This document shows positions 8,621 to 17,667 of a DNA stretch of 64,000 nucleotides, one piece after another. The translations under genes and the position numbers were made by a program. Under the pieces are notes generated by a model. The model worked only from the letters and a program-made list of their open reading frames with translations. It was not told the DNA's origin and made no database searches. Location: the NCBI RefSeq assembly GCF_900177765.1, contig NZ_FXWI01000002.1, positions 558,001 through 622,000 on the forward strand, given 5' to 3'. Source of the stretch: Agreia sp. VKM Ac-1783. GTDB taxonomy: Bacteria; Actinomycetota; Actinomycetes; Actinomycetales; Microbacteriaceae. Position 1 is the first letter of the stretch, and the number at the start of each line of letters is the position of its first letter.

Positions 8621-10060
8621 CTACCAGCTGACGGGCAGGGCTTTTCCTTCTTCGTACCCGGCGGCCGACTGGATACCGACCAGAGCGCGATCGTGGAACT
8701 CGGCGACATCCGACGCGCCCGCGTACGTGAACGAGCTGCGCACGCCCGAGGTGATCATGTCGAGCAGATCCTCGACAGAGGGGCGCAGGGGGTCGAGGTA
8801 GATGCTGCTCGACGAGATGCCCTCGGCGAACAGCGTCTTGCGGGCGAGCTCGTAGGCATCGAGACGACCGAAGCGGTCTTTCACGGCCTTGGTCGATGCC
8901 ATGCCCCAGCTCTCCTTGTACAGCCGACCCGTCGCATCCGTCTTCAAGGTGCCCGGCGCCTCGATCGTGCCCGCGAACCACGAACCGATCATGACGCTCG
9001 ACGCTCCGGCGGCCAGCGCGAGCGCGACGTCGCGCGGGTAGCGCACTCCCCCGTCGGCCCAGACGTGGGCGCCGAGTTCGCGAGCCGCGTCGGCGGTCTC
9101 GAGCACGGCGGAGAACTGGGGTCGTCCGACGGCCGTCATCATGCGCGTGGTGCACATGGCGCCAGGGCCGACTCCCACCTTGAGGATCGTGGCCCCGGCC
9201 GAGACGAGGTCGCGCACGGCATCGGCGGTCACGATGTTGCCGGCGACGATGGGAAGGCCGAGGTTCTCGTTCGCCACCGTCTCGATGGCGCGCAGCATGC
9301 CCTCCTGGTGTCCGTGGGCTGTGTCGATCACCAGCACGTCGACGCCGGCCGACGCCAGGGCGCGGGCCTTGGATGCGACGTCGCCGTTGATACCGACCGC
9401 TGCGGCCACGCGAAGGCGACCGTGAGCATCGAGTGCCGGCGTGTACAGAGTCGAACGGAGCGCGCTCGTGCGGCTCAGCGTTCCGATGACCGATCCGTGC
9501 CGCATCACCGGCGCGAAGTCGAGTTCGGCCTCGACCATCGCGTCGAACGCCTCGCGAGGCGAGTCGATATCGTCAGCCGACAGGGCGGTGAGCGGGCCGT
9601 GTAGGAGGTCGCCGAGGAGCGCGTCCGGCAGCGCGGACGCCAGTCGTGCCGCGGCGATGCACCCGAGGTAGACGCCGGCCTGGTCATGGATGACGATGCC
9701 GTGCCCTGCGACCGCGGGGATCTGACGAAGCGCTTGCTCGACTGTGTCGTCGGGGCCGAAATCGAAGGGGGTGTCGAACTCGACGGGCTGCGCTTTCACC
9801 CACCGAATCGCGGCGTCGAGGTCTTGCAGGTGCATGTCCTGGGGAAGAACGCCGAGCCCGCCGCGCCGCGCCAGGGTGGCGGAGAGTCGGGGACCGGTGA
9901 CCGAGTTCATGTTCGCGCTGACGATCGGGATGCTCGCCCCGGTGCCGTCGTTCGGAGCGAGCGACACGTCGAGCCTGCTCGTGACGCGTGAGCGCGAAGG
10001 CACGAGGAAGACGTCGGAATACGTGAGGTCGTGGGTCGCGGTCGCGTGATAGAACTCCAT
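8621..10060 (-). CDS. guaB1: GuaB1-type IMP dehydrogenase/GMP reductase family protein
   Basis: A 479-residue actinobacterial GuaB1 enzyme. The IMPDH/GMPR barrel has NMNSVTGPRL near the N-terminus, the catalytic cysteine loop GVGPGAMCTTRMMTAVG, and DGGVRYPRDVALALAAGAS, with a CBS-like insertion (about residues 95-215). Mycobacterial GuaB1 acts as a GMP reductase (GMP to IMP) rather than an IMP dehydrogenase, so purine salvage is the likely role. The start at 10060 (MEFYHATATHD) has GGGGG just upstream. The 102-base longer frames beyond it run into the kgd promoter region and are not family-like. Confidence 0.92.
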   Translation of the reverse strand: MEFYHATATHDLTYSDVFLVPSRSRVTSRLDVSLAPNDGTGASIPIVSANMNSVTGPRLSATLARRGGLGVLPQDMHLQDLDAAIRWVKAQPVEFDTPFDFGPDDTVEQALRQIPAVAGHGIVIHDQAGVYLGCIAAARLASALPDALLGDLLHGPLTALSADDIDSPREAFDAMVEAELDFAPVMRHGSVIGTLSRTSALRSTLYTPALDAHGRLRVAAAVGINGDVASKARALASAGVDVLVIDTAHGHQEGMLRAIETVANENLGLPIVAGNIVTADAVRDLVSAGATILKVGVGPGAMCTTRMMTAVGRPQFSAVLETADAARELGAHVWADGGVRYPRDVALALAAGASSVMIGSWFAGTIEAPGTLKTDATGRLYKESWGMASTKAVKDRFGRLDAYELARKTLFAEGISSSSIYLDPLRPSVEDLLDMITSGVRSSFTYAGASDVAEFHDRALVGIQSAAGYEEGKALPVSW

Positions 10061-10220
10061 ACCCCCAACGGTAGTCGCTTCTGTGCCCGGCGAACCCTTC
10101 GTCGGGTGGCGCTTCAGGCTGAGGGGATTAGGCTTGACCATGAACGTGTCGGGCGCCCGCCGGCAACGATGCAGGGCGCTGACGACTGTCATGAATGTAC
10201 TGATTTCAGGCGAATTGTCG

Positions 10221-13200
10221 ATGCACGATGAAGAGAGTGGGCGATCGGGCTTGTCTAGCCAAACGACCGGAGTGGAAAACGACGAGAGCGCGTCGGAGTT
10301 CGGAGCCAACGAATGGCTCGTCGAGGAGCTCTACGAGCAGTTCAAGGTAGACCGCAAGTCGGTCGACGAGTCGTGGTGGCCGATCCTCGAGAGCTACCAC
10401 TCGGCGGTGGTGTCCAAGGGTGGCGCAACATCGACCGTGACGGCTCAGCAGGCCGCGCCCGCCGCGACCGAATCCGAGCAGGTCGCCGTGGCATCCGGAG
10501 CGACGACGACACCCACGTCGCCCGTCGCGACGGTCTCGACCGAGGCGCCGTCCGGCGCATCCGTCGCAGACCAGCGTGAGAGTCAGCCCGAAGCGCGCAC
10601 GACGAGCGTGCAGGCCCGCCAGGCTCCTATCCCGGCAGAAGCGCCGGTCTCCGCTCCCAAGCGCGACACCACGCCCGAGTCGGCCAGCAGCGAAGACGAT
10701 GTCGAGAAAGACACCGTCACGCCGCTGCGAGGCATGGCCAAGACGCTGGCGACCAACATGGACGCCAGCCTCACCGTGCCGACGGCCACGAGCGTGCGAT
10801 CGATCCCGGCCAAACTGCTGATCGACAACCGCATCGTCATCAACTCCAACCTCAAGCGCAGCCGCGGCGGCAAGGTGTCGTTCACCCACATCATCGGCTG
10901 GGCCCTCGTGCAGGCGATGAAGGAGTTCCGCAGCCAGAACGTCTACTACGACGAGGTAGACGGCAAGCCCTCGGTCGTCGCCCCCGCCCACGTCGGGCTG
11001 GGAATCGCCATCGACATCCCGAAGCCCGACGGCACCCGCGCCCTCCTGGTGCCCGGAATCAAGCGTGCCGACACGATGGGCTTCAACGAGTTCCTCCACG
11101 CCTACGAAGAGCTGGTGAGCCGCGCCCGCGCGAACAAGCTGACGGCGGCCGACTTCCAGGGCACCACGATCTCACTCACCAACCCCGGTGGCATCGGCAC
11201 GGTGCACTCGGTTCCCCGCCTGATGAAGGGCCAGGGCTGCATCATCGGCGCCGGCGCTCTCGAGTACCCGGCCGAGTTCCAGGGAACCAGCCCGAAGACG
11301 CTCAATGACCTGGGCATCGGCAAGATCATCACGCTCACCAGCACCTACGACCACCGCGTCATCCAGGGCGCCGGCTCCGGCGAGTACCTGCGCAAGGTGC
11401 ACGAGCTGCTGATCGGCGAGCGCAATTTCTACGAGAACATCTTCGCCGAGCTGCGCATCCCCTACGCGCCGATCCACTGGGCGCCCGACATCAGCGTCGA
11501 CCTCTCCGACGCCGTCGACAAGACCGCCCGGGTCCAGGAACTGATCAACGCATTCCGCGTACGCGGTCACCTGATGGCCGACATCGACCCGCTCGAGTAC
11601 CGCCAGCGCACACACCCCGATCTCGACATCGAGAATCACGGGCTGACCCTCTGGGATCTCGACCGCGAGTTCGTGACCGGCGAGTTCGGGGCGAAGCGCA
11701 GCGCGCTTCTGCGGGACATCCTCGGCGTGCTCCGCGACTCGTACTGCCGCAAGACCGGCATCGAGTACATGCACATCCAGGATCCCGCCCAGCGCAAGTG
11801 GATCCAGGACAAGGTCGAACGCCCCTACGCCAAGCCCGGGCACGACGAGCAGATGCGCATCCTGGCCAAGCTCAACGAGGCCGAAGCCTTCGAGACCTTC
11901 CTCCAGACCAAATACGTCGGCCAGAAGCGGTTCAGTCTCGAGGGTGGAGAGTCCACGATCGCCCTGCTCGACGCCATCATCCAGGGCGCCGCAGACGAAG
12001 GCCTCGACGAGGTCGCGATCGGCATGGCGCACCGTGGCCGTCTGAACGTCCTGACGAACATCGCTGGCAAGACCTACGGCCAGATCTTCCGCGAGTTCGA
12101 GGGAACTCAAGACCCCCGCACCGTCCAAGGCTCCGGTGACGTGAAGTACCACCTCGGCACCGAGGGTACCTTCCACGGCAGCGACGGCACAGAGATCCCC
12201 GTCTACCTCGCAGCGAACCCGTCGCACCTCGAAGCCGCCGACGGCGTGCTCGAGGGAATCGTCAGGGCCAAGCAAGACCGCAAGGCGATCGGAACCTTCT
12301 CGACGCTGCCGATCCTCATCCACGGAGACGCAGCCCTCGCAGGGCAAGGCATCGTGGTCGAGACGCTCCAGATGTCGCAGCTGCGCGGCTACCGCACGGG
12401 CGGCACGATCCACATCAACATCAACAACCAGGTCGGCTTCACGACCCCTCCCGGGGAGTCCCGCTCGTCGGTCTACTCCACCGACGTGGCGAAGACGATC
12501 CAGGCTCCGATCTTCCACGTGAACGGCGACGACCCCGAGTCGGTCGTGCGTGTCGCACAACTCGCCTTCGAGTACCGGCAGCAGTTCCACCGCGATGTCT
12601 TCATCGATCTGATCTGCTACCGACGACGCGGGCACAACGAGGGAGACGACCCCTCGATGACGCAGCCGCTCATGTATAACCTCATCGAGGCGAAGCGCAG
12701 CGTTCGCCGTCTCTACACCGAGTCGTTGGTCGGTCGTGGCGACATCACCGAAGAGGAGTACCAGGCAGCCCACCGCGACTTCCAGGACCGCCTCGAGCGC
12801 GCCTTCGCCGAGACTCATGCCGCGCAGACCTCGTCGATTCCCGTCATCAAGGCCGACGGCTCGGCCGTCGCGGACCTCGAGCTGCCCGACGCGCAGCAGA
12901 GCGACTCGGCGAGTTCGGATGCGTTCTCGACGGCGGTCGCGGAGTCCACGATCCACCAGATCGGCGACGCGTTCCAGAACAAGCCAGCGGGCTTCACCGT
13001 GCACCCGAAGCTGCAGCAGCTGCTGAACAAGCGCCTCGAGATGAGCCGCTCCGGCGGAATCGACTGGGCCTTCGCCGAACTCCTGGCGCTCGGCTCGCTG
13101 CTGCTCGAGGGCACCCCGGTGCGCCTCGCCGGGCAGGACACGCGCCGCGGGACGTTCGTTCAGAGGCACGCCGTTCTCCATGACCGTGAGAACGGTCAAG

Positions 13201-14078
13201 AGTGGCTGCCGCTGGCCAACCTCAGCGAGAGCCAGGCCCGATTCTGGATCTACGACTCGCTGTTGAGCGAGTACGCCGCGATGGGCTTCGAATACGGATA
13301 CTCGGTCGAGCGGCCCGACGCCCTCGTGCTCTGGGAGGCCCAGTTCGGCGACTTCGCCAACGGCGCCCAGATCGTGATCGACGAGTTCATCTCGTCGGCG
13401 GAGCAGAAGTGGGCGCAGCGGTCCTCGCTCGTCCTGCTCCTCCCCCACGGATACGAGGGCCAGGGTCCCGACCACTCGTCCGCACGCATCGAGCGCTACC
13501 TGCAGCTCTGTGCCGAGAACAACATGACCGTCGCTCGCCCGTCGACGCCGGCCTCGTACTTCCACCTGCTGCGTCGGCAGGCGTACGCTCGCCCCCGCAA
13601 GCCGCTCGTCGTCTTCACTCCGAAGGCCATGCTGCGCCTCCGGGGCGCCACGAGCGACGTTCCCGACCTCACCAATGGAACGTTCGAGCCCGTCATCGAC
13701 GACACTCGCGTCACAGACCAGTCCTCGGTGACCCGGGTTCTGCTGCACTCGGGCAAGATCCACTACGACCTGCTCAACGAGCTGCAGAAGAAGCCCGACG
13801 ACCAGATCGCTCTCGTGCGACTCGAGCAGTACTACCCCGCGCCGGTCAATGAATTGAAGGCTGTTCTGGATCAGTATCCGAACGCCGAAGTGGTCTGGGT
13901 ACAGGACGAGCCTGAGAATCAGGGTGCCTGGCCGTTCGTGGCGGTGGAGGTCGCACCGCACCTCGGCCGCTCCGTGCGTGTCGTCTCACGGCCTGCGGCA
14001 GCATCGCCTGCGGCCGGATCTGCCAAGCGGCATGCGGTGGAGCAGACCGAACTGATCGAGCGCGCTACCGAGAGGTGA
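10221..14078 (+). CDS. kgd: Multifunctional 2-oxoglutarate decarboxylase/dehydrogenase E1 (E2-E1 fusion)
   Basis: A TCA-cycle enzyme of about 1285 residues, in the actinobacterial form that fuses an E2 succinyltransferase catalytic domain to the thiamine-diphosphate E1 enzyme. The N-terminal segment GANEWLVEELYEQFKVD is followed by a Pro/Ala/Thr linker. The E2-like domain (about 165-405) has DHRVIQGAGSGEYL; Gln at the position where E2 enzymes carry Asp is usual in OdhA/Kgd. The E1 part has GMAHRGRLNVL, HGDAALAGQGIV and the TPP-binding NNQVGFTT. There is no lipoyl domain, as expected. The start is uncertain among ATG 10191, ATG 10221 and TTG 10251. Confidence 0.96.
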   Translation: MHDEESGRSGLSSQTTGVENDESASEFGANEWLVEELYEQFKVDRKSVDESWWPILESYHSAVVSKGGATSTVTAQQAAPAATESEQVAVASGATTTPTSPVATVSTEAPSGASVADQRESQPEARTTSVQARQAPIPAEAPVSAPKRDTTPESASSEDDVEKDTVTPLRGMAKTLATNMDASLTVPTATSVRSIPAKLLIDNRIVINSNLKRSRGGKVSFTHIIGWALVQAMKEFRSQNVYYDEVDGKPSVVAPAHVGLGIAIDIPKPDGTRALLVPGIKRADTMGFNEFLHAYEELVSRARANKLTAADFQGTTISLTNPGGIGTVHSVPRLMKGQGCIIGAGALEYPAEFQGTSPKTLNDLGIGKIITLTSTYDHRVIQGAGSGEYLRKVHELLIGERNFYENIFAELRIPYAPIHWAPDISVDLSDAVDKTARVQELINAFRVRGHLMADIDPLEYRQRTHPDLDIENHGLTLWDLDREFVTGEFGAKRSALLRDILGVLRDSYCRKTGIEYMHIQDPAQRKWIQDKVERPYAKPGHDEQMRILAKLNEAEAFETFLQTKYVGQKRFSLEGGESTIALLDAIIQGAADEGLDEVAIGMAHRGRLNVLTNIAGKTYGQIFREFEGTQDPRTVQGSGDVKYHLGTEGTFHGSDGTEIPVYLAANPSHLEAADGVLEGIVRAKQDRKAIGTFSTLPILIHGDAALAGQGIVVETLQMSQLRGYRTGGTIHININNQVGFTTPPGESRSSVYSTDVAKTIQAPIFHVNGDDPESVVRVAQLAFEYRQQFHRDVFIDLICYRRRGHNEGDDPSMTQPLMYNLIEAKRSVRRLYTESLVGRGDITEEEYQAAHRDFQDRLERAFAETHAAQTSSIPVIKADGSAVADLELPDAQQSDSASSDAFSTAVAESTIHQIGDAFQNKPAGFTVHPKLQQLLNKRLEMSRSGGIDWAFAELLALGSLLLEGTPVRLAGQDTRRGTFVQRHAVLHDRENGQEWLPLANLSESQARFWIYDSLLSEYAAMGFEYGYSVERPDALVLWEAQFGDFANGAQIVIDEFISSAEQKWAQRSSLVLLLPHGYEGQGPDHSSARIERYLQLCAENNMTVARPSTPASYFHLLRRQAYARPRKPLVVFTPKAMLRLRGATSDVPDLTNGTFEPVIDDTRVTDQSSVTRVLLHSGKIHYDLLNELQKKPDDQIALVRLEQYYPAPVNELKAVLDQYPNAEVVWVQDEPENQGAWPFVAVEVAPHLGRSVRVVSRPAAASPAAGSAKRHAVEQTELIERATER

Positions 14079-14082
14079 TGAT

Positions 14083-14119
14083 CGGTCGGTTTCTCGAGCG
14101 CCGCTCGAGAAACCGACCG
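14083..14119. terminator. Perfect 18-bp hairpin after kgd
   Basis: A perfect inverted repeat, 14083-14100 against 14102-14119, centred on CTCGAGCG/CGCTCGAG. It lies 5 bases after the kgd stop and 12 bases before the end of the convergent rsrA gene. There is no T-tract, so it is an actinobacterial-type hairpin that may stop transcription in both directions. Confidence 0.75.
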
Positions 14120-14130
14120 TCAGCCGTTCG

Positions 14131-14373
14131 TCAGTGCGTCGCCTGAATGGTGCGGATCTTCAGAAGCACCTGGTCACGCAGGTCGCCGGGGGCCGTCTCC
14201 CGACAGGCGCGCTGAACGGCCTCGGTCAGCACTCGTCCGACGTGAAGCTCCGACTCGCAGTCGACGCATCCCGCGAGGTGCTCCCGGATATCTTCGGCAT
14301 CCGTCGAGCACAGCTCATTGTGCAGGTACTCTTCGAGTTCGGCCTTGGCCTTGTCGCAACCGCAATCGGTCAT
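14131..14373 (-). CDS. rsrA: Mycothiol-system anti-sigma factor RsrA
   Basis: An 80-residue zinc-containing anti-sigma factor that holds SigH/SigR inactive until thiols are oxidised and a disulphide forms. The zinc/redox motif H-x3-C-x2-C is visible in [10 protein letters not shown], together with an upstream cysteine in [11 protein letters not shown] and a CGC near the N-terminus. Length and motif order match RsrA and RshA. Its ATG overlaps the stop of the sigma gene (ATGA), giving translational coupling that keeps the partners in balance. Confidence 0.95.
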   Translation of the reverse strand: MTDCGCDKAKAELEEYLHNELCSTDAEDIREHLAGCVDCESELHVGRVLTEAVQRACRETAPGDLRDQVLLKIRTIQATH

Positions 14374-15080
14374 TTCTTCGTGCTCCCCGTCTTCGATGCG
14401 ACATGAATGCCGCGATCTGCTGCGTAGTCGGTCAGAAGTCCCCTGAGAAGTCGTCTGCCTCGGTGCAGGCGACTCATGACTGTGCCGACAGGGGTCTTCA
14501 TGATGTCGGCGATCTCCTGATAGGAGAAACCTTCGACGTCGGCGAAATAGACCGCCAGACGGAAATCTTCGGGAATCGACTGAAGAGCGTCTTTGACCGC
14601 GCTGTCGGGCAGGTGGTCGATGGCCTCAGCCTCCGCCGAGCGGCTCGACATGGCCGTCGCCGACTCGGCCTCGCCCAGCTGCCAGTCCTCCATGTCGGAG
14701 ATGGTGCCCTTATAGGGGTCGCGCTGCTTCTTGCGATAGGTGTTGATGAACGTGTTCGTGAGAATGCGATAGAGCCACGCCTTGAGATTCGTGCCCTGCT
14801 CGAATTGACCGAACGCCGCATAGGCCTTCACGAAGGTCTCTTGAACCAGGTCTTGAGCGTCGGCGGGGTTGCGCGTCATGCGCAGGGCAGCGCCGTAGAG
14901 CTGGTCGAGGAACGGTATCGCCTGTTCCTCGAACAGATCCCGCGGATCTGGGGTGGCCGCCGAAGGAGTGTCAGGTGTGGAGTTGCTCATCAGAGCAGAG
15001 TCTACTTCGGCGAGGGCGCGTTCGGCCCAGGCCATGCCTGGGGTTGCGACGAGGGGCCGCACACGCTCTTGAGTCAGCAT
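14370..15080 (-). CDS. sigH: ECF RNA polymerase sigma factor SigH/SigR
   Basis: The ECF-class sigma factor for the oxidative/thiol-stress response, controlled by the adjacent RsrA. Region 2 contains [14 protein letters not shown] and [15 protein letters not shown]; region 4 contains [25 protein letters not shown]. Two starts are credible. ATG 14990 gives the usual 206 residues (MSNSTPD) but has a poor ribosome-binding site. ATG 15080 gives 236 residues and has GAGG five bases upstream. Streptomyces SigR is made as a long unstable isoform from an upstream start during stress, and the same may apply here. A SigR-type promoter lies at 15143-15169. Confidence 0.93.
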   Translation of the reverse strand: MLTQERVRPLVATPGMAWAERALAEVDSALMSNSTPDTPSAATPDPRDLFEEQAIPFLDQLYGAALRMTRNPADAQDLVQETFVKAYAAFGQFEQGTNLKAWLYRILTNTFINTYRKKQRDPYKGTISDMEDWQLGEAESATAMSSRSAEAEAIDHLPDSAVKDALQSIPEDFRLAVYFADVEGFSYQEIADIMKTPVGTVMSRLHRGRRLLRGLLTDYAADRGIHVASKTGSTKK

Positions 15081-15142
15081 CTCAGCCTCACCCCTGCCTC
15101 TCGCACATCGTCGACGGGCCGTTCGACCCTCATACGATCAAC

Positions 15143-15169
15143 AACGACGATCGGAACGTCGTTTATTCC
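15143..15169 (-). promoter_or_regulatory. SigR/SigH-type promoter of sigH
   Basis: On the minus strand GGAAT (15169-15165), 19 bases, then GTT (15145-15143) matches the SigR/SigH consensus GGAAT-N18/19-GTT. It would start transcription near 15136, about 55 bases before ATG 15080, supporting autoregulation of the sigma factor. Confidence 0.7.
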
Positions 15170-15193
15170 TCCGTCGCGGTAATCTGAGGTGCA

Positions 15194-16567
15194 ATGGGCA
15201 TCATCAATCAACTCGATCCGCGCTTCTCCCCCTACGACGACGAGACGCCGGGGGTCGCTGCCGTTCCGCCCGGCGACGCGCCGTGGCCGTCGCCGACCGC
15301 CTCAGGGCCGATCGACGCTGCGGTGGATCTCCCCGGCTCGAAGAGCCTCACGAACCGTCAACTGGTGCTGTCGGCGCTCGCTGATTCACCGTCTACGCTC
15401 CGAGCTCCCCTTCATTCCCGTGACACGACCCTGATGGTCGACGCGCTCCGCTCCATGGGAACGACGATCGAAGCCGTCTCCGGCACCGGCCGGTTCGGTG
15501 ACGACTGGCTCATCACCCCCGCCGACGAGCTGCTGGGCAGTACAACCGTCGATTGCGGACTCGCGGGAACGGTGATGCGATTCATCCCGCCTGTCGCCGC
15601 TCTCGCGCTCGGACCCGTCGTCTTCGACGGCGACGAGGCCGCGCGCCGCAGGCCCATGAAGACGACCATCTCCTCACTCCGCTCGCTCGGCGTAGATATC
15701 GCAGACGACGGCGCGGGGGCGCTTCCCTTCACCGTTCATGGCACTGGCCGAGTCGCCGGCGGAGAAATCGTCATCGACGCGTCCAGCTCGAGCCAGTTCG
15801 TCTCGGGTCTGCTGCTCTCCGCGGCGCGATTCGACGAGGGCCTCGTTCTCCGTCACTCGGGCGAGCGTGTGCCCAGCCAACCTCATATCGAGATGACGAT
15901 CCAGGCGTTGGCCGGTCGTGGAGTGACCGTGGAGTCGCCCGGGCCGGGCGTGTGGACGATCGCGCCCGGCCGCATCCGGGGTGCGACCGTCGATATCGAA
16001 CCCGACCTCTCGAACGCGGCGCCGTTTCTCGCCGCCGCTGTGGCCACGGGAGGACGAGTGAGCGTCAGCGGCTGGCCGACCACCACTACTCAGGTGGGCG
16101 CTCACCTCATCGACCTCCTGCCGCTCTTCGGCGCCACCGTGTCGCTGGTAGACGGCGTCCTCACCGTCGAAGGCACGGGCGAGATCCACGGCATCACCCT
16201 CGACCTCTCCGAGGGAGGCGAACTCGCACCGGCGCTGGTTGCGTTGGCCGCCTTGGCCGACTCCCCCAGCGAAATCACCGGCATCGGGCACATCCGACAC
16301 CATGAGACAGACCGCCTCGCCGCCCTCGCGAACGAGCTCACCGCCCTGGGCGGCATCGTCACCGAACTCGAGGACGGCCTCCGCATCGAGCCCGCCCCCC
16401 TGCACGGGGGCACGTGGAAGACATACGCCGATCACCGGATGGCTCACGCGGGCGCGATCATCGCCCTCGTCACGCCCGATGTCCTGATCGAAGACATCGC
16501 GACGACCTCGAAGACCCTTCCCGAGTTCCCCGAGCTCTGGAGCACGCTCGCCGCGAGCACCTCATGA
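15194..16567 (+). CDS. aroA: 3-phosphoshikimate 1-carboxyvinyltransferase (EPSP synthase)
   Basis: A 457-residue enzyme that joins shikimate-3-phosphate and PEP in the chorismate pathway. Visible motifs are LPGSKSLTNRQLVLSALA (the phosphate and PEP lysine region), CGLAGTVMRF, the SSSQFVSGLLLSA segment, and the C-terminal KTYADHRMAHAGAI. The actinobacterial form carries an extra N-terminal stretch of about 40 residues. ATG 15194 has GAGG five bases upstream. It is divergent from sigH and its stop overlaps the rsgA start (ATGA), so the two are co-translated. Confidence 0.96.
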   Translation: MGIINQLDPRFSPYDDETPGVAAVPPGDAPWPSPTASGPIDAAVDLPGSKSLTNRQLVLSALADSPSTLRAPLHSRDTTLMVDALRSMGTTIEAVSGTGRFGDDWLITPADELLGSTTVDCGLAGTVMRFIPPVAALALGPVVFDGDEAARRRPMKTTISSLRSLGVDIADDGAGALPFTVHGTGRVAGGEIVIDASSSSQFVSGLLLSAARFDEGLVLRHSGERVPSQPHIEMTIQALAGRGVTVESPGPGVWTIAPGRIRGATVDIEPDLSNAAPFLAAAVATGGRVSVSGWPTTTTQVGAHLIDLLPLFGATVSLVDGVLTVEGTGEIHGITLDLSEGGELAPALVALAALADSPSEITGIGHIRHHETDRLAALANELTALGGIVTELEDGLRIEPAPLHGGTWKTYADHRMAHAGAIIALVTPDVLIEDIATTSKTLPEFPELWSTLAASTS

Positions 16568-17616
16568 CCTGGTGGTCGAACGACGACGATGACGACGACG
16601 ACGAGTCGGAGTACGACGAGTCGAGCGTCCGCTTGCGACCGAACCCGAAGGGAAACAAGCCGCGAACCAAGATCCGCCCCGAATACGCCGACGCTGTGCC
16701 GGGACGCATCCTCACTGTCGACCGCGGGCGCTTCACCGTGCTGGTCGATGAGGACACGCCGAACGAACGCGCGATAACCGCCTCTCGTGCGCGCGAGCTG
16801 GGCAAGACCGCCATCGTGACCGGCGACCGGGTGGGTCTCGTGGGCGACACCTCGGGCGCGGAGGGCAGCCTCTCGCGGGTCGTCAAGATCACGCCTCGCA
16901 CCACGCTTCTGCGCCGCAGCGCCGACGATACCGACGCCGTCGAGCGCGTGATCGTGGCCAACGCCGATCAGATGCTGATCGTCGTCGCCGCCGCCAATCC
17001 CGAGCCGCGCGCACGGCTCGTCGACCGCTACCTGGTCGCCGCCTTCGATGCCGGTATCACGCCGATCCTCTTCATCACCAAGACAGACCTCGCCGATCCG
17101 GCCGAGTTCCTCTCTGAGTTCGACTGCCTCGACCTGACGGTTGTTACAGGCCAACGCGACGAGCTGCCCCTCGACGAGTTGAAGAGCCTGCTCATCGGCC
17201 ATACGACGGTGACCGTGGGCCATTCGGGCGTCGGCAAGTCCACCCTCGTCAACGCTCTCGTTCCGGGAACCGACAGGGCGATCGGACGGGTGAACGATGT
17301 CACCGGGCGCGGTCGGCACACATCGTCGTCGACCCTTGGACTGCGCGTGCACGACGACGATGGCCGCTCCGGCTGGATCATCGACACGCCCGGCGTGCGT
17401 TCGTTCGGCCTCGGACATGTCGATCCCGCGAACGTCCTGAAGTCGTTCGCGCGCATGGCGATCCCCTCCGCCGTCGAGCCACCCGACGGCATCCCACTCA
17501 GCCAGGCGCACGATTGGGAGATCGTCGACCGCGTGCTGGCCGGGGAGTTGGGATCCAGCGGTATAGCCCGCATCCAGTCTCTGCAGAAGCTCGTCGGCTC
17601 GCTCAGCGACTCGTAG
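16564..17616 (+). CDS. rsgA: Ribosome small-subunit-dependent GTPase A (zinc-finger residues lost)
   Basis: A 350-residue circularly permuted GTPase that assists late 30S subunit maturation. After an acidic N-terminus (seven Asp at residues 7-13) comes an OB-fold (about 40-110), then G4 (ITKTDL, 171-176), G1 (GHSGVGKST, 219-227) and G3 (DTPGV, 274-278). Family members end with a zinc knuckle of three Cys and one His. Here the aligned region 299-321 reads EPPDGIPLSQAHDWEIV and contains no cysteine; the only Cys in the protein is at 188. The frame is intact, so this is divergence and not a frameshift. It is coupled to aroA by an ATGA overlap. Confidence 0.93.
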   Translation: MTWWSNDDDDDDDESEYDESSVRLRPNPKGNKPRTKIRPEYADAVPGRILTVDRGRFTVLVDEDTPNERAITASRARELGKTAIVTGDRVGLVGDTSGAEGSLSRVVKITPRTTLLRRSADDTDAVERVIVANADQMLIVVAAANPEPRARLVDRYLVAAFDAGITPILFITKTDLADPAEFLSEFDCLDLTVVTGQRDELPLDELKSLLIGHTTVTVGHSGVGKSTLVNALVPGTDRAIGRVNDVTGRGRHTSSSTLGLRVHDDDGRSGWIIDTPGVRSFGLGHVDPANVLKSFARMAIPSAVEPPDGIPLSQAHDWEIVDRVLAGELGSSGIARIQSLQKLVGSLSDS

Positions 17617-17655
17617 CTGCCGCTCAGCGGTGACCGGCTGTTCACCCGCGCTGGC

Positions 17656-17661
17656 TACTCT
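17656..17661 (+). promoter_or_regulatory. -10 element of hisN (probably leaderless)
   Basis: TACTCT ends six bases before ATG 17668. At the usual -10 to start-site distance, transcription would begin at or next to the start codon, leaving no leader. No clear -35 box was seen. Confidence 0.4.
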
Positions 17662-17667
17662 TAGGGC

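Noticed and set aside
6509-9604. 1031-residue open frame on the plus strand
   Set aside because: It runs antisense across three real genes (both CNNM genes and guaB1) and crosses their boundaries, so it is a shadow frame.
10130-10200. TTGACC-containing promoter before kgd
   Set aside because: TTGACC at 10134 lacks a -10 box at 16-18 bases, so I did not list it.
11172-13961. 929-residue open frame antisense to kgd
   Set aside because: It mirrors kgd codons; high third-position GC removes stops on the opposite strand. Composition is Arg/Asp/Val-rich without a recognisable fold, and kgd is unambiguous.
12661-14078. Kgd E2 domain seemingly inactive because Asp in HxxxD is Gln
   Set aside because: DHRVIQG is the regular form in actinobacterial OdhA/Kgd, so it is not a local defect.
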